A stretch of 61,083 bases of DNA from Bacillus changyiensis (lineage in GTDB: Bacteria; Bacillota; Bacilli; Bacillales; Bacillaceae). Positions 41,281-53,695 of the stretch are shown in pieces (positions within the stretch are counted from its first letter, which is position 1; the number at the start of each line of letters is the position of its first letter). Both the position numbers and the translations under genes were made by a program. The notes beneath the pieces are model-generated. The model saw only the letters and a program-made list of their open reading frames with translations. It did no database searches and was not told the origin of the DNA. The stretch is from positions 1 to 61,083 of the forward strand of contig NZ_JAQFWW010000008.1 in NCBI RefSeq assembly GCF_027706145.1, in the 5' to 3' direction.

Positions 41281-41652
41281 TTACTTAACTTCTACAGAAG
41301 CGCCAACTTCTTCAAGTTTAGCTTTAAGCTCTTCAGCTTCTTCTTTGGCAATACCTTCTTTAAGAGGTTTTGGAGTGTTGTCAACAAGTTCTTTAGCATC
41401 TTTCAAGCCAAGACCAGTGATTTCACGCACAACTTTGATAACTTTGATCTTTTGATCTCCTGCACCAGCAAGAATAAGATCAAATTCAGTTTGCTCTTCA
41501 GCAGCTCCGCCAGCAGCAGCTCCACCAGCTACAGCTACAGGAGCAGCTGCAGTTACACCAAATTCTTCTTCAATTGCTTTTACTAACTCGTTTAATTCAA
41601 GCACAGTTGCTTCTTTAACGGAAGCAATGATTTCTTCAATGTTTAAAGCCAT
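41281..41652 (-). CDS. rplL: 50S ribosomal protein L7/L12
   Basis: 123-aa bL12, stalk protein that recruits GTPase factors. N-terminal dimerisation helices (to about 30), Ala/Gly hinge ([15 protein letters not shown]) and C-terminal domain ([20 protein letters not shown]). Start ATG 41652 (MALNIEEII) behind GGAGG. In other bacteria it is present in several copies bound to L10. Confidence 0.98.
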   Translation of the reverse strand: MALNIEEIIASVKEATVLELNELVKAIEEEFGVTAAAPVAVAGGAAAGGAAEEQTEFDLILAGAGDQKIKVIKVVREITGLGLKDAKELVDNTPKPLKEGIAKEEAEELKAKLEEVGASVEVK

Positions 41653-41696
41653 TTGTAATTCCTCCATTTGTTTTCATTTTTTATAAACCGACTACA

Positions 41697-42197
41697 TTAA
41701 GCGCCTTGTTCTTCCTTTTGTTCTGCCACAGCTTTTGTAGCAAGAGCAAGGTTGCGAACTGGAGCTTGAAGTACACTAAGCAACATAGAAAGTAAGCCTT
41801 CGCGAGATGGAAGTTCAGCAAGAGCTTTCACTTCTTCAACAGTAGAAACTTTACCTTCGATAACACCAGCTTTGATTTCAAGAGCTTCGTGTTTTTTAGC
41901 AAACTCGTTAATTACTTTTGCTGGAGCGACAACATCTTCAGTACTGAATGCAATCGCATTCGGTCCCGTTAAGACATCATTCAAACCATCAAGTTCAGCT
42001 TGTTCAACCGCACGACGAGTCATTGTGTTTTTGTAAACTTTGAACTCAATGTTCGCTTCGCGCAGTTGCTTACGAAGTTCAGTAACTTCAGAAACATTAA
42101 GACCGCGATAATCAACAATAATTGTTGATTTACTTTCTTTCAGTTTAGAAGTAATTTCTTGAACAACAGCTTTTTTTGTTTCAATTACACTGCTCAT
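41697..42197 (-). CDS. rplJ: 50S ribosomal protein L10
   Basis: 166-aa uL10, base of the L7/L12 stalk. Start ATG 42197 ([15 protein letters not shown]) behind TAGGAGGTG; the frame extending to 42398 is the untranslated leader. The C-terminal helix ([20 protein letters not shown]) includes L12-binding region. With L12 it probably represses its own mRNA via the leader. Confidence 0.98.
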   Translation of the reverse strand: MSSVIETKKAVVQEITSKLKESKSTIIVDYRGLNVSEVTELRKQLREANIEFKVYKNTMTRRAVEQAELDGLNDVLTGPNAIAFSTEDVVAPAKVINEFAKKHEALEIKAGVIEGKVSTVEEVKALAELPSREGLLSMLLSVLQAPVRNLALATKAVAEQKEEQGA

Positions 42198-42414
42198 GGT
42201 TACACCTCCTATAGATTTAATCGTGTAACACTTATACCGCTCGGTGTCACGTTCTTTAACGACGAATTCCATATAAAAAGCCTCCATTTGACATGGAGGC
42301 TGTATATACAAGCATACGTTGCGTAAAGCTGTGATATATATACACCTCGGTAGGGAATTAAGCCACAGGCACCTACTGTCTACGGTATAAATGGACATAT
42401 TTTATTTTACAACG
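42198..42414 (-). ncRNA. L10 leader (ribosomal protein autoregulatory leader)
   Basis: Leader of about 215 bases between a strong promoter and rplJ. It holds GTAGGTGCCTGTGGC followed by CCCTACCGAGGTG, the pattern of the Firmicute L10 leader, and a terminator-type hairpin at 42276-42304. L10(L12) binding is known to control this operon in B. subtilis. Confidence 0.8.
42276..42304 (-). terminator. attenuator hairpin in the L10 leader
   Basis: AGCCTCCATGTCAAATGGAG + GCTTTTTAT: nine-base-pair stem with T-run, about 110 bases after the transcription start. It is placed to stop transcription when the leader binds L10. Confidence 0.8.
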
Positions 42415-42420
42415 TTTTGA

Positions 42421-42449
42421 ATTATATCAAAACGAATGATATGAGTCAA
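42421..42449 (-). promoter_or_regulatory. promoter of rplJ-rplL(-ybxB-rpoB-rpoC)
   Basis: TTGACT (42444-42449), 17-bp spacer, TATAAT (42421-42426), minus strand, starting immediately after the rplA stop. Confidence 0.85.
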
Positions 42450-42451
42450 TA

Positions 42452-43150
42452 CTATTTTACGTTAAAAGTTGAAGGATCTACTTTAATCCCAGGTCCCATT
42501 GTAGATGTGACAGATACATTCTTCACATAGACACCTTTAGCAGCTGCAGGTTTCGCTTTCATAATTGTGTCGTAAATTGTTGCAAAGTTTTCAGCAAGCT
42601 TCACATCATCAAAAGAAACTTTACCGATTGGCACATGAATGTTTCCAGCTTTATCGACACGATATTCAACTTTACCAGCTTTGATTTCGTTTACTGCTTT
42701 TTCAACTTCGAACGTAACTGTACCTGTTTTAGGGTTTGGCATAAGACCTTTTGGTCCAAGCACGCGTCCGATTTTACCGACTTCACCCATCATATCAGGA
42801 GTCGCCACGATCACATCAAACTCAAACCAACCTTGCTGAATTTTGTTGATGTAATCAGTATCCCCTACATAATCTGCACCAGCAGCTTCTGCTTCTTTCG
42901 CTTTTTCTCCTTTAGCGAAAACAAGGACGCGTTGTGTTTTACCTGTTCCATTTGGAAGAACAACCGCACCGCGGATCTGCTGATCATTTTTACGAGGGTC
43001 AACACCTAAACGAAATGCAGCTTCAACAGTAGCATCAAATTTAGCAGTGTTTGTTTTTTTCACAAGCTCAATTGCTTCATTTACATCATAAGCTTTTGTA
43101 CGTTCAACAAGCTTCGCCGCTTCTACGTACTTCTTTCCTTTTTTTGCCAT
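42452..43150 (-). CDS. rplA: 50S ribosomal protein L1
   Basis: 232-aa uL1 of the mobile L1 stalk, two-domain protein ([38 protein letters not shown]). It can act as translational repressor of rplK-rplA. Follows rplK by 102 bases that contain a strong hairpin. Confidence 0.98.
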   Translation of the reverse strand: MAKKGKKYVEAAKLVERTKAYDVNEAIELVKKTNTAKFDATVEAAFRLGVDPRKNDQQIRGAVVLPNGTGKTQRVLVFAKGEKAKEAEAAGADYVGDTDYINKIQQGWFEFDVIVATPDMMGEVGKIGRVLGPKGLMPNPKTGTVTFEVEKAVNEIKAGKVEYRVDKAGNIHVPIGKVSFDDVKLAENFATIYDTIMKAKPAAAKGVYVKNVSVTSTMGPGIKVDPSTFNVK

Positions 43151-43200
43151 TTAAAAATTTCCTCCTTAGTGGTTTTAGCGGAATAACCTCCCACGAATAA

Positions 43201-43235
43201 GGGTTGCGAACTTGTCTAATCCAAACTCGCAACCC
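43201..43235 (-). other. hairpin between rplK and rplA
   Basis: GGGTTGCGA...TCGCAACCC, 9-bp perfect stem extended by TTTG/CAAG, on the minus strand, without a T-run. Candidate for RNA processing, partial termination or L1 binding. Confidence 0.6.
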
Positions 43236-43252
43236 AACAAAGAAACAAAAAA

Positions 43253-43678
43253 TTAGTCTTCAATCACAATACCCATACTGCGGGCAGTTCCTTCAACCAT
43301 GCGCATAGCCGCTTCAACACTTGCTGCATTCAAGTCAGGCATTTTCGTTTCAGCGATTTCACGTACTTTATCGCGCTTGACGGTTGCTACTTTATTACGG
43401 TTAGGTTCACCAGAACCTGACTCAATTCCAGCCGCTTTTTTAAGTAACACAGCAGCTGGCGGAGTTTTTGTAATAAATGTAAATGAACGGTCTTCGTAAA
43501 CCGAAATTTCTACAGGAATGATAAGACCAGCTTGGTCAGATGTACGAGCGTTAAACTCCTTACAGAATCCCATGATGTTAACACCGGCTTGACCTAACGC
43601 AGGACCAACTGGTGGAGCTGGATTCGCTTTCCCAGCAGGAATTTGCAATTTTACTACTTTTACTACTTTTTTAGCCAC
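43253..43678 (-). CDS. rplK: 50S ribosomal protein L11
   Basis: 141-aa uL11 of the GTPase-associated centre, needed for RelA/Rel activation; the proline-rich N-terminal [19 protein letters not shown] is conserved. Start is GTG 43678 behind AAGGAGGTG; the longer frame to 43729 is leader. Confidence 0.98.
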   Translation of the reverse strand: MAKKVVKVVKLQIPAGKANPAPPVGPALGQAGVNIMGFCKEFNARTSDQAGLIIPVEISVYEDRSFTFITKTPPAAVLLKKAAGIESGSGEPNRNKVATVKRDKVREIAETKMPDLNAASVEAAMRMVEGTARSMGIVIED

Positions 43679-43807
43679 GAGACACACCTCCTTAAGTCCG
43701 TGATGTGGTAATAGGGTGAACCCTCCCACTCAAGGTCTCATTCTTTATATGAATGATGAAAATATCAAGCTAGCTGCCTTGCCATTTCTGCCAAGACGCA
43801 CCTTTGT

Positions 43808-43836
43808 ATATTACCACTTTTATATAGTGATTTCAA
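43808..43836 (-). promoter_or_regulatory. promoter of rplK-rplA
   Basis: TTGAAA (43831-43836), 17-bp spacer, TAATAT (43808-43813), minus strand. It gives a leader of about 120 bases with a GGGAGGGTTCACCC-type fold. Confidence 0.75.
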
Positions 43837-43848
43837 GCGCTTATTCTA

Positions 43849-44382
43849 TTACAATTTGTCAACTTGAGTAAATTCAAGTTCAACAGGGGTTTCTCTTCCA
43901 AACATATTAACAAACACTTTCACCTTGTTTTTGTCATGGTCGATCTCTTCAATTGTCCCTGTAAAATCGGCAAACGGACCATCGATCACTTTAACAGTTT
44001 CCTTCAGTTCAAAATCAATTTCTGTTTTTCGTTCTTCAAGGCCCATCCGTTTCAAAATTCTTTCTGCTTCACCTGGTAGTAAAGCGGTCGGTTTAGAACC
44101 TGAACCAGCAGAACCGACAAAGCCTGTCACACCAGGCGTATTTCTGACAACATACCAAGAGTCATCTGTCATCACAAGTTCAACTAAAACATAACCAGGG
44201 AATACTTTCTTCTTAACTACTTTTTTCTTCCCATTTTTGATATCCGTTTCTTCTTCTTCAGGTACAACGACACGGAAAATTTTATCCTGCATCCCCATCG
44301 ATTCAACCCGTTTTTCTAAGTTTGCTTTGACCTTATTTTCATAGCCGGAGTACGTGTGTACAACATACCATTTCTTTTCCAT
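43849..44382 (-). CDS. nusG: transcription elongation/termination factor NusG
   Basis: 177-aa NusG. N-terminal NGN domain (WYVVHTYSGYENKVKANLEK) binds the polymerase clamp and non-template DNA; the C-terminal KOW domain (VKVIDGPFADFTGTIEEIDH) binds S10 or Rho. The start is set to the family ATG at 44382; ATG 44388, two codons upstream, has the better distance to GAGAGG and may be the one used. Confidence 0.97.
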   Translation of the reverse strand: MEKKWYVVHTYSGYENKVKANLEKRVESMGMQDKIFRVVVPEEEETDIKNGKKKVVKKKVFPGYVLVELVMTDDSWYVVRNTPGVTGFVGSAGSGSKPTALLPGEAERILKRMGLEERKTEIDFELKETVKVIDGPFADFTGTIEEIDHDKNKVKVFVNMFGRETPVELEFTQVDKL

Positions 44383-44485
44383 TCTCATTCAGGACCTCTC
44401 TAGTCCTTCCCTCCCCACACCATAATATTTTAGGCCGTAATGAGAAACCGACACTTCTTTTATACGAGCCTCATATTTTAAAACA

Positions 44486-44514
44486 ATGAAAAAACCCGTT
44501 GAACGGGTTTTTTT
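44486..44514 (-). terminator. terminator between secE and nusG
   Basis: AAAAAACCCGTTCAACGGGT + TTTTTCATT: 10-bp stem, tight loop, T-runs on both sides. It lies 43 bases after secE and over 100 before nusG, so it would reduce nusG transcription unless read through or unless nusG has a promoter downstream. Confidence 0.85.
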
Positions 44515-44556
44515 GCGAGTCATATTTAGATCTATTATAACACGTTTTTCTGATCA

Positions 44557-44727
44557 TTATTCAACTATTAAACGAATTAATTGTGTAAAACCCGAATCGA
44601 CTAAGGCAAAAAAGACCGCGAAAAAAACAACAGTAATAATAACAGTAATCGTATAGCGCGTTAATTCTTTGCCTTTTGGCCAACTGACTTTCTTCATTTC
44701 TTTTGCGACATTTTTTAAAAATTTCAT
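44557..44727 (-). CDS. secE: preprotein translocase subunit SecE
   Basis: 56-aa single-span SecE (MKFLKNVAKEMKKVSWPKGK, then a hydrophobic span of about 20 residues). The conserved KKVSWPKxxEL amphipathic helix clamps SecY. Start ATG 44727 has TGGAGG seven bases upstream; the 61-aa frame begins within that site. Confidence 0.95.
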   Translation of the reverse strand: MKFLKNVAKEMKKVSWPKGKELTRYTITVIITVVFFAVFFALVDSGFTQLIRLIVE

Positions 44728-44757
44728 ATTACGCCTCCACAATCTAAAAACAAAAAA

Positions 44758-44907
44758 CTATTTTGTTTCAAGATGTACTGTATGTGAGTTGCAGTTATTG
44801 CAGTATTTCTTTACTTCAAGCCGCTCAGCTAATGCTGCGGAGCTTTTCATTGTCGTATAATTGCGATTCCCACAATTTTTACAAGCTAATGTTATTTTTT
44901 TCTTCAT
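44758..44907 (-). CDS. rpmGB: 50S ribosomal protein L33, zinc-binding type
   Basis: 49-aa bL33 [20 protein letters not shown] to TVHLETK with two CxxC pairs (CKNC, CNNC), the zinc-containing form. It sits immediately before secE as rpmGB does in B. subtilis. Confidence 0.95.
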   Translation of the reverse strand: MKKKITLACKNCGNRNYTTMKSSAALAERLEVKKYCNNCNSHTVHLETK

Positions 44908-44995
44908 GTTTGTTTACACCTTTTTTCTGGACAATCATTTCTTTTAGTAAAATACCACAGTACTAAAATCACTGTCAATATGCCGGAAGCATCAG

Positions 44996-45667
44996 TTACA
45001 AACTGATTTCACGAAGTTCCAAATATTTCTCCAATTTGCGTTTGACACGTTGAAGCGCGTTATCGATTGATTTGACATGACGATTCAACTCTTCAGAAAT
45101 CTCCTGATAGGATCTTCCATCAAGATAAAGTGCAAGTACTTTTCTTTCTAAATCGCTAAGTAATTCTCCCATCTTAAGTTCAATATCATCAAACTCTTCC
45201 TGATTGATTATCAACTCTTCAGGATTCATTACTTTAGCTCCCGAAATAACATCCAGAAGCGTTCGGTCTGAATCTTCATCATAAATCGGCTTGTCCAGCG
45301 ACACATAAGAATTTAACGGAATATGTTTTTGGCGAGTTGCTGTCTTAATCGCGGTAATAATTTGGCGGGTAATGCATAATTCTGCAAAAGCTTTAAAAGA
45401 AGTCAGCTTGTCCTCTTTAAAATCACGGATAGATTTATAGAGACCAATCATCCCTTCCTGAACAATATCCTCTCGATCAGCTCCAATTAAAAAATAGGAT
45501 CTTGCTTTTGCCCTCACAAAGTTACGGTACTTTGTAATTAAATAATCTAACGCATCACTGTCTCCGACATGAACCATTTCAATAACCTGCTCATCTTCCA
45601 ACTGGCAAAACCGTTCTTTGTTGAACTGCTCCTTGCTGAATTTTCCCTGGTTGTTTTTTAAGTTCAC
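44996..45667 (-). CDS. sigH: RNA polymerase sigma-H factor (stationary phase, sporulation, competence)
   Basis: 223-aa sigma-70 family factor. Region 2 (YLITKYRNFVRAKARSYFLI, EDIVQEGMIGLYKSIRDF) and region 4 (LSDLERKVLALYLDGRSYQE, then NRHVKSIDNALQRVKRKL) are intact. GTG start at 45667. It drives entry into sporulation and competence; finding it supports a spore-former. A sigma-A promoter precedes it. It is five residues longer near the N-terminus than my recollection of the B. subtilis protein (repeat KEQFNKERF). Confidence 0.97.
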   Translation of the reverse strand: MNLKNNQGKFSKEQFNKERFCQLEDEQVIEMVHVGDSDALDYLITKYRNFVRAKARSYFLIGADREDIVQEGMIGLYKSIRDFKEDKLTSFKAFAELCITRQIITAIKTATRQKHIPLNSYVSLDKPIYDEDSDRTLLDVISGAKVMNPEELIINQEEFDDIELKMGELLSDLERKVLALYLDGRSYQEISEELNRHVKSIDNALQRVKRKLEKYLELREISL

Positions 45668-45699
45668 TCCGATCCCCCCGACCGCACGTAGATAGAAAT

Positions 45700-45729
45700 A
45701 TTATACAGTAATAGCTAAAAATGCGTCAA
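45700..45729 (-). promoter_or_regulatory. promoter of sigH
   Basis: TTGACG (45724-45729), 18-bp spacer, TATAAT (45700-45705), minus strand, between yacP and sigH. In B. subtilis the sigH promoter is sigma-A dependent and repressed by AbrB. Confidence 0.78.
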
Positions 45730-45730
45730 C

Positions 45731-46243
45731 CTACTCCAAATCGCCCCGCCGCCATTTTTCAAATTTTTTTAGGACTTCTTCTGAGATTGGTATCTTGCTG
45801 ATTGGGCGTTCTGAAGTAATTTTTTTTACCCTTTTTTCAATTTTTCTCTCAATCGCTTCAACTTCCCGTAGCAATTCTCGGGCAGACTTGCGTAACGCTC
45901 CCTGCCCAAAGATCGCCCACTGCTCAGTATAGTCTGATGTAGCAACATGAATTTGCGTTTGAATATCATTTAAATCTGAAGCTAGTTTCTCAATTCGTTC
46001 ATCAGCTGTTTCATTTTCTCTTGTGAAAATCACCTCTACACGATGATTAATTTTTTTCTTTTCAATTCCTTTGACGAGGTGTGCATCAAACACAACAATC
46101 ACACGAAAACCTGTGTAAGATTGATATTCCGCCATTTTTTGAATCAACAGGTCCCTTGCTTCTTCAAAGCTGTTCTTTTTTAGATCCTTTAACATAGGCC
46201 AGGATCCAATCATGTTATAGCCGTCTACTAAAAGGATGTCCAT
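45731..46243 (-). CDS. rae1: ribosome-associated endonuclease Rae1 (YacP, NYN domain)
   Basis: 170-aa NYN/PIN-like nuclease. N-terminal DILLVDGYNMIGSWP and the downstream VVFDAHLVKG and ATSDYTEQW acidic motifs form the active site. In B. subtilis Rae1 cleaves mRNA in the ribosomal A site. Follows rlmB by seven bases. Confidence 0.93.
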   Translation of the reverse strand: MDILLVDGYNMIGSWPMLKDLKKNSFEEARDLLIQKMAEYQSYTGFRVIVVFDAHLVKGIEKKKINHRVEVIFTRENETADERIEKLASDLNDIQTQIHVATSDYTEQWAIFGQGALRKSARELLREVEAIERKIEKRVKKITSERPISKIPISEEVLKKFEKWRRGDLE

Positions 46244-46250
46244 TCCCTCT

Positions 46251-47000
46251 TTAATCTCCTAAAGGGCTTCGCTTCCGAAGAACTTCATACATAAGCAAGC
46301 CGGCTGCAACAGACGCATTTAAAGAAGTGACTTTTCCTACCATCGGCAGAGAATAGAGAAAATCGCATTTTTCTTTGACAAGTCTCCCCATTCCTTTTCC
46401 TTCACTCCCGATCACCAATGCCAGCGGCATGTTTCCATCCATTGACCTGTAATCTTGATTCGCTGATGCATCGGTACCGACAACCCAGACGCCCTGTTCT
46501 TTCAGTTCTTCTAATGTTCGTGAAAGATTGGTTACTCTAACGACCGGAATATGTTCAATTGCACCTGTTGAAGCCTTTGCAACAGTAGTGGTAAGGCCGA
46601 CCGCACGCCGTTTTGGAATAATAATACCGTGGGCACCAGCTGCATCAGCTGTCCTCATGATTGAGCCTAAATTATGCGGATCTTCGATTTCATCTAATAC
46701 AAGGATAAACAGCTGTTCATTTTTCGCTTCTGCCTTTTGAAAAAGGTCGTCTAATTGTGCATACTCATATGCTGCAACTTGGGCGACCACGCCCTGATGC
46801 TGTCCAGAAACCATCTGATCAAGTTTTTTTCTCGGAACATACTGAATTGTAATCCCTCTTTTAGCTGCGAGTTCAACGACTTGCTGAGCTTGTCCCTTTA
46901 CCGTGTTTTCCGCCATCCACAATTTATACAGTTCTCGGTCTGATTTTAAAGTTTCAATTACCGCGTTTTTCCCAATAACATAATCGTGTTGCTGTGTCAT
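46251..47000 (-). CDS. rlmB: 23S rRNA (guanosine-2'-O-)-methyltransferase RlmB
   Basis: 249-aa SPOUT methyltransferase of the TrmH/RlmB family: N-terminal substrate-binding domain ([20 protein letters not shown]) and the knotted SAM domain with [25 protein letters not shown] and [13 protein letters not shown]. It methylates G2251 in E. coli numbering. Four-base overlap with mrnC. Confidence 0.95.
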   Translation of the reverse strand: MTQQHDYVIGKNAVIETLKSDRELYKLWMAENTVKGQAQQVVELAAKRGITIQYVPRKKLDQMVSGQHQGVVAQVAAYEYAQLDDLFQKAEAKNEQLFILVLDEIEDPHNLGSIMRTADAAGAHGIIIPKRRAVGLTTTVAKASTGAIEHIPVVRVTNLSRTLEELKEQGVWVVGTDASANQDYRSMDGNMPLALVIGSEGKGMGRLVKEKCDFLYSLPMVGKVTSLNASVAAGLLMYEVLRKRSPLGD

Positions 47001-47413
47001 TTTATTTCCTCCCTTCCATCCCGTTTTTCCAATGCTTTTTGAATCAATTCATCAAGCCTTTCTTCCCTGTTTTCCAAAAAAAGATACCCTATAACCGCTT
47101 CAAAAGCTGTACTGTAGCGATACGTTTGAACATCAGTATTTTTAGGTACCGTTCCTGACTTTGCATTTCGTCCTCTTCTGAGCACAGCTTGTTCTTCATC
47201 AGTGAAAAAACCTTGCTTTTCCAGTTCAAATAGCATGCATGCCTGTGATTTTGCAGAAACATAACGACTTGACCGTTTGTGTAAGTCATGAGGTTTTGAC
47301 ACTCCTTGCTTTAACAGGTGATGCCTGACATAAATGTCTAAAACGGCATCACCCATGTAAGCAAGTGCTAGCCCATTCATTTGTTTAGCATGTTTAATGG
47401 TTTCTAACTTCAT
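46997..47413 (-). CDS. mrnC: Mini-ribonuclease III
   Basis: 138-aa RNase III catalytic domain without the double-stranded-RNA-binding domain. [20 protein letters not shown] holds the acidic signature, and a second acidic helix is [17 protein letters not shown]. It matures 23S rRNA ends in B. subtilis. Two bases after cysS. Confidence 0.95.
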   Translation of the reverse strand: MKLETIKHAKQMNGLALAYMGDAVLDIYVRHHLLKQGVSKPHDLHKRSSRYVSAKSQACMLFELEKQGFFTDEEQAVLRRGRNAKSGTVPKNTDVQTYRYSTAFEAVIGYLFLENREERLDELIQKALEKRDGREEIK

Positions 47414-47415
47414 GT

Positions 47416-48819
47416 TTATGATTCTCCTCTTTTCCAGCGTGTCCCTTGAGGAGTATCCTCTAAAATGATGTTCATGCTTTTTAATTGATCACGGATGTTA
47501 TCAGATGTTGCAAAATCTCGATTTCTGCGGGCTTCGTTTCTCTTTTCAATTAACTCTTCAATGTCTTGATTCAAAAGCTCTTGTTCCTGAAGTGAAAACC
47601 CCAGAACCGAACAAATCTCATCAAACAAATGAAGGAAGGCCTTAATGACATGTTCAGCAGTGGTTTTTTCTTGTAAATAGTAGTTTGCATGCTTAGCTAG
47701 ATCGAACAGGACAGAAATCGCATTCGCTGTATTGAAGTCATCATCCATTGCAGTTTCAAAAGCGGTTCGCTGCTCAGCAATTTTTTCAAGCCACTTGGAA
47801 TCCTCTTCTGTTAAATTTGTACTGCTTTTTAGCCGATATTGCAAATTGCCATAAGCGGTTTTTAACCGATCAAAAGCATTTTTTGTATTCTCCAACAAAT
47901 CAACTGAATAGTTAATTGGATGCCTGTAATGAACAGACAACATAAAAAATCTCAGTACTTTCGGATCATATTCTTTAATAATCTCGTGAACAAGAACAAA
48001 ATTCCCTAGAGATTTGGACATTTTTTCATTATCAATATTAATATAACCGTTATGAAGCCAATATTTCGCAAAAGTCTTTCCTGTCAAAGCTTCAGATTGG
48101 GCAATTTCGTTTTCATGGTGAGGAAATGTCAAATCCTGTCCCCCTGCATGAATATCGATCGAATCTCCTAAGTATTTTCTAGCCATTGCCGAGCACTCAA
48201 TATGCCAGCCTGGTCGCCCTTTTCCCCATGGACTATCCCAAGAGATTTCATTTTCTTTAGCCGCTTTCCATAAAGCAAAGTCAAGAGCATCCTCTTTTTT
48301 CTCACCGATCTGAATTCGTGCACCTGATCTTAACTCATCAATCGATTGGTGAGAAAGCTTTCCATAGCCAGCAAATGATCTTGTTTTATAATAAACATCT
48401 CCATCAGCTTCATAAGCGTATCCCTTTTCAATCAAAGTCTTAATAAAATCAATAATATCGTCCATATTTTCAGTCACGCGTGGATGGCAATCGGCTTTTG
48501 AGCAGCCAAGTGAACCAACATCTTCGAAGTACGCCTTGATAAACCGTTCGGCGATCACGGGCACCTCTTCACCGAGCTCCTCTGCTGCTTTAATCAATTT
48601 GTCATCAACATCTGTAAAGTTAGAGATATAGTGAACATCATACCCTCTGTACTCCAAGTATTTTCTAACGGTATCGTAGACGATAGCCGGTCTTGCATTT
48701 CCAATGTGAATGTAGTTATAAACAGTCGGTCCGCAAACATACATTTTCACTTTGCCCTCTTCAAGAGGGATAAACTGTTCTTTTTTTCTTGTCAGTGTAT
48801 TATAAAGTACAATCGTCAT
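47416..48819 (-). CDS. cysS: cysteinyl-tRNA synthetase
   Basis: 467-aa class I synthetase. [16 protein letters not shown] contains the zinc-ligand cysteine and HIGH-type motif; [18 protein letters not shown] and KMSKSLGN follow. The start lies inside the cysE 3' end (20-base overlap), so the two are translationally coupled and share the T-box upstream of cysE. Confidence 0.98.
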   Translation of the reverse strand: MTIVLYNTLTRKKEQFIPLEEGKVKMYVCGPTVYNYIHIGNARPAIVYDTVRKYLEYRGYDVHYISNFTDVDDKLIKAAEELGEEVPVIAERFIKAYFEDVGSLGCSKADCHPRVTENMDDIIDFIKTLIEKGYAYEADGDVYYKTRSFAGYGKLSHQSIDELRSGARIQIGEKKEDALDFALWKAAKENEISWDSPWGKGRPGWHIECSAMARKYLGDSIDIHAGGQDLTFPHHENEIAQSEALTGKTFAKYWLHNGYINIDNEKMSKSLGNFVLVHEIIKEYDPKVLRFFMLSVHYRHPINYSVDLLENTKNAFDRLKTAYGNLQYRLKSSTNLTEEDSKWLEKIAEQRTAFETAMDDDFNTANAISVLFDLAKHANYYLQEKTTAEHVIKAFLHLFDEICSVLGFSLQEQELLNQDIEELIEKRNEARRNRDFATSDNIRDQLKSMNIILEDTPQGTRWKRGES

Positions 48820-49465
48820 GACTCATCTTCCCTTCTTTTCCCTTTAGTTCTTGTTTAAGACGTTGGATTTCATGCTCTAATTCTCGGAAACGGTCAGCGA
48901 CTGGATCTGGTAAATCTTGATGATTAAGATCCCGTTTAATTTTCTTTCCATTTTGGACAACAACACGTCCTGGGATTCCGACGACAGTTGAGCACTCTGG
49001 AACATCATGTAGGACAACAGAGCCCGCTCCGATTTTTGAACCTCTCCCTATCGTGATAGAACCAAGTACCTTGGCCCCTGTTGATATCAATGCATCATCT
49101 TCAATTGTCGGATGCCGCTTGCCTTTTTCTTTTCCTGTTCCTCCAAGAGTCACTCCTTGAAAAACGGTTACATTATGGCCGATCTCACATGTCTCTCCAA
49201 TAACAACGCCCATTCCATGATCTATAAAAAACCTTCTGCCAATCTTCGCACCTGGATGAATTTCGATTCCTGTGAAGAAGCGAGAAATTTGTGAGATGAC
49301 TCTGGCAATGAAAAATCTTTTTCTTTTATATAAAGCATGCGCAATTCGATGGGCCCATATCGCATGCAAACCTGAATAAGTTAGGATGACTTCAAAATAA
49401 CTTCTGGCAGCCGGATCTTGATCAAATACGACTTCCACATCTTCTTTAAGCATTTTCAAAAACAC
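48800..49465 (-). CDS. cysE: serine O-acetyltransferase
   Basis: 221-aa hexapeptide-repeat enzyme making O-acetylserine for cysteine synthesis. The [20 protein letters not shown] segment and left-handed helix with catalytic [11 protein letters not shown] and [16 protein letters not shown] are present. Start GTG 49465 (VFLKMLKED) behind AAAGGGGGGAATC; the longer frame to 49540 begins in the T-box terminator. Confidence 0.97.
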   Translation of the reverse strand: MFLKMLKEDVEVVFDQDPAARSYFEVILTYSGLHAIWAHRIAHALYKRKRFFIARVISQISRFFTGIEIHPGAKIGRRFFIDHGMGVVIGETCEIGHNVTVFQGVTLGGTGKEKGKRHPTIEDDALISTGAKVLGSITIGRGSKIGAGSVVLHDVPECSTVVGIPGRVVVQNGKKIKRDLNHQDLPDPVADRFRELEHEIQRLKQELKGKEGKMSHDDCTL

Positions 49466-49507
49466 ATGATTCCCCCCTTTTCCCGCTTCTCTTTTTTTAA
49501 CGGACAT

Positions 49508-49765
49508 TAAACCAAACCATACAAAAAACGCCTCTGCCATAATGACAGAGACGTTTTATTAAACGCGGTTCCACTCTGTTTAGAAAACAGCCCATCTGTT
49601 TTCCCAACTTTCATCCATAACGGTGGACACCGCCTTTAAATACTAGTTTAAAAACGTTCTTTAAAGGTCTCAAGAGATGCATTTCTAAAGCAAGGCACTT
49701 AAGTCTCTCTCAGCCGCTGAAGACTCTCTCTTTAAAGGCCATCTACTTTATACTTTTCTCTGTCA
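49508..49765 (-). ncRNA. T-box riboswitch controlling cysE-cysS (tRNA-Cys)
   Basis: The minus strand between gltX and cysE contains the T-box sequence AGAGTGGAACCGCG (about 49561-49574), a stem I region with the cysteine codon TGC in AAGTGCCTTGC (about 49692-49702), and after the T-box a terminator AACGTCTCTGTC...GGCAGAGGCGTT with TTTTT (about 49510-49538). Uncharged tRNA-Cys would favour the antiterminator and expression of cysE and cysS. Confidence 0.93.
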
Positions 49766-49776
49766 ACGATTTTTGC

Positions 49777-51228
49777 TTATTTACTTTTCAACCGTTTTAA
49801 AACAGTGTCTTTTCCGATCAACTCAATCGACTGAGGCAATTCAGGTCCATGAGTCTGACCTGTTGTTGCCACACGGATTGGCATAAACAGTTTTTTTCCT
49901 TTATGTCCTGTTTCCTTTTGAACAGCTTTGATGGATGCTTTGATGTTTTCCGCTGTAAACTCTTCCAACTGTTCGAGTTTCTCAGCAAATACTTGAAGCA
50001 CTTCCGGAACCTGTTCTTCCTCTAAAACAGTTCTTGCTTCATGATTATACTGGATTTCGTCTTTAAAGAACAACTCCGCTAGCTCGACAATTTCTGCACC
50101 ATAACTTAACTGTTCTTGATAAAGAGAGACGAGCTTACGAACCCATTCTTGTTCATTCTCAGAAAGTTCTTGTGAAAGTTTCCCTGCTTTCTGCAAATGT
50201 GGAACCGTCAATTGAATAACCTGATCAAGATCAAGTTTTTTCACATATTGGTTATTAACCCATTTCAGTTTATGCGTATCAAACACAGCTGGTGATTTTG
50301 ATAAACGCTTCACATCAAAGATCTCAATAAACTGTTCTTTTGTAAACAGTTCTTCTTCACCGACCGGTGACCAGCCAAGCAGAGCAATGAAGTTAAACAG
50401 CGCTTCTGGTAAATAGCCAAGTTCTTCATATTGTTCAATAAATTGAATGATTGATTCATCGCGTTTACTTAGTTTTTTACGATTTTCATTGACAATCAGC
50501 GTCATATGTCCAAAATCCGGAATGTCCCAACCAAACGCATTATAGATCATGATTTGCTTCGGTGTATTAGAAATATGGTCTTCTCCACGTAAAACATGTG
50601 TCATTTTCATTAAATAATCATCGACTGCGACAGCAAAGTTATATGTTGGTGTTCCGTCTTTTTTGACGATGACAAAATCACCGATTCCATCTGTTTCAAA
50701 AGAAATTTCGTCTTTGACAATGTCTTGAAAAGTAATGACGTCTCCCTTAGGAACCTTAAAACGGATGCTTGGTTGCCTTCCTTCAGCGCGAAGTTTTTCT
50801 TTTTCTTCTTTTGTTAAGCTACAACACTTTCCAGAATAACGCGGCATTTCTCCGCGGGCTGATTGGTCTTCTCGCTCTTTCTCAAGCTCTTCCTCTGTGC
50901 AATAACAATGATATGCCAGACCTTTTTCAAGCAGTTCTTCATAATATGTTTTGTAAATTTCATTTCTTTCAGATTGACGGTATGGTCCATATTCACCACC
51001 GACATCTACACTTTCATCCCAATCCATGCCCAGCCATTTTAAATAGTTGAGCTGGCTTTGCTCTCCGCCCGCAATATTTCGTTTTTGATCTGTATCTTCT
51101 ATCCGAACGATGAATTTCCCACCTTGGCTTCGAGCAAATAAATAATTAAAAAGGGCAGTTCTTGCATTTCCAATATGTAAATGCCCGGTAGGACTCGGTG
51201 CATATCGAACCCGAACTTCATTTCCCAT
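49777..51228 (-). CDS. gltX: glutamyl-tRNA synthetase
   Basis: 483-aa class I synthetase with [20 protein letters not shown] (HIGH motif) and KKLSKRDES (KMSKS-type). In bacilli it is non-discriminating and charges both tRNA-Glu and tRNA-Gln. ATG 51228 (MGNEVRVRY) fits the family and the AAGGAAG site; the frame to 51264 is leader. Confidence 0.97.
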   Translation of the reverse strand: MGNEVRVRYAPSPTGHLHIGNARTALFNYLFARSQGGKFIVRIEDTDQKRNIAGGEQSQLNYLKWLGMDWDESVDVGGEYGPYRQSERNEIYKTYYEELLEKGLAYHCYCTEEELEKEREDQSARGEMPRYSGKCCSLTKEEKEKLRAEGRQPSIRFKVPKGDVITFQDIVKDEISFETDGIGDFVIVKKDGTPTYNFAVAVDDYLMKMTHVLRGEDHISNTPKQIMIYNAFGWDIPDFGHMTLIVNENRKKLSKRDESIIQFIEQYEELGYLPEALFNFIALLGWSPVGEEELFTKEQFIEIFDVKRLSKSPAVFDTHKLKWVNNQYVKKLDLDQVIQLTVPHLQKAGKLSQELSENEQEWVRKLVSLYQEQLSYGAEIVELAELFFKDEIQYNHEARTVLEEEQVPEVLQVFAEKLEQLEEFTAENIKASIKAVQKETGHKGKKLFMPIRVATTGQTHGPELPQSIELIGKDTVLKRLKSK

Positions 51229-51309
51229 CTGTCTAACTTCCTTTCGTATCAGGTCATAGTTCACATTTAGTTCTATTTTATCATTAAATGAAATGACCTA
51301 CAAAGTGAA

Positions 51310-53579
<2,270 letters not shown>

Positions 53580-53695
53580 ACCTTCACCTCCTTTTTTAAT
53601 GTTCAATAGTTCATAAATAGAACTGTCAGTAAAATAAAATTAAAAATATTATACCCAGATATTTCATGTTTTAATCATTCATTCAAAAAAGACTA

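Noticed and set aside
42198..42398. Long N-terminal extension of L10
   Set aside because: The region is the L10 leader with an attenuator hairpin; the family start with TAGGAGGTG is at 42197.
49466..49540. N-terminal extension of CysE
   Set aside because: It begins inside the T-box terminator; GTG 49465 with AAAGGGGGG fits the family length.
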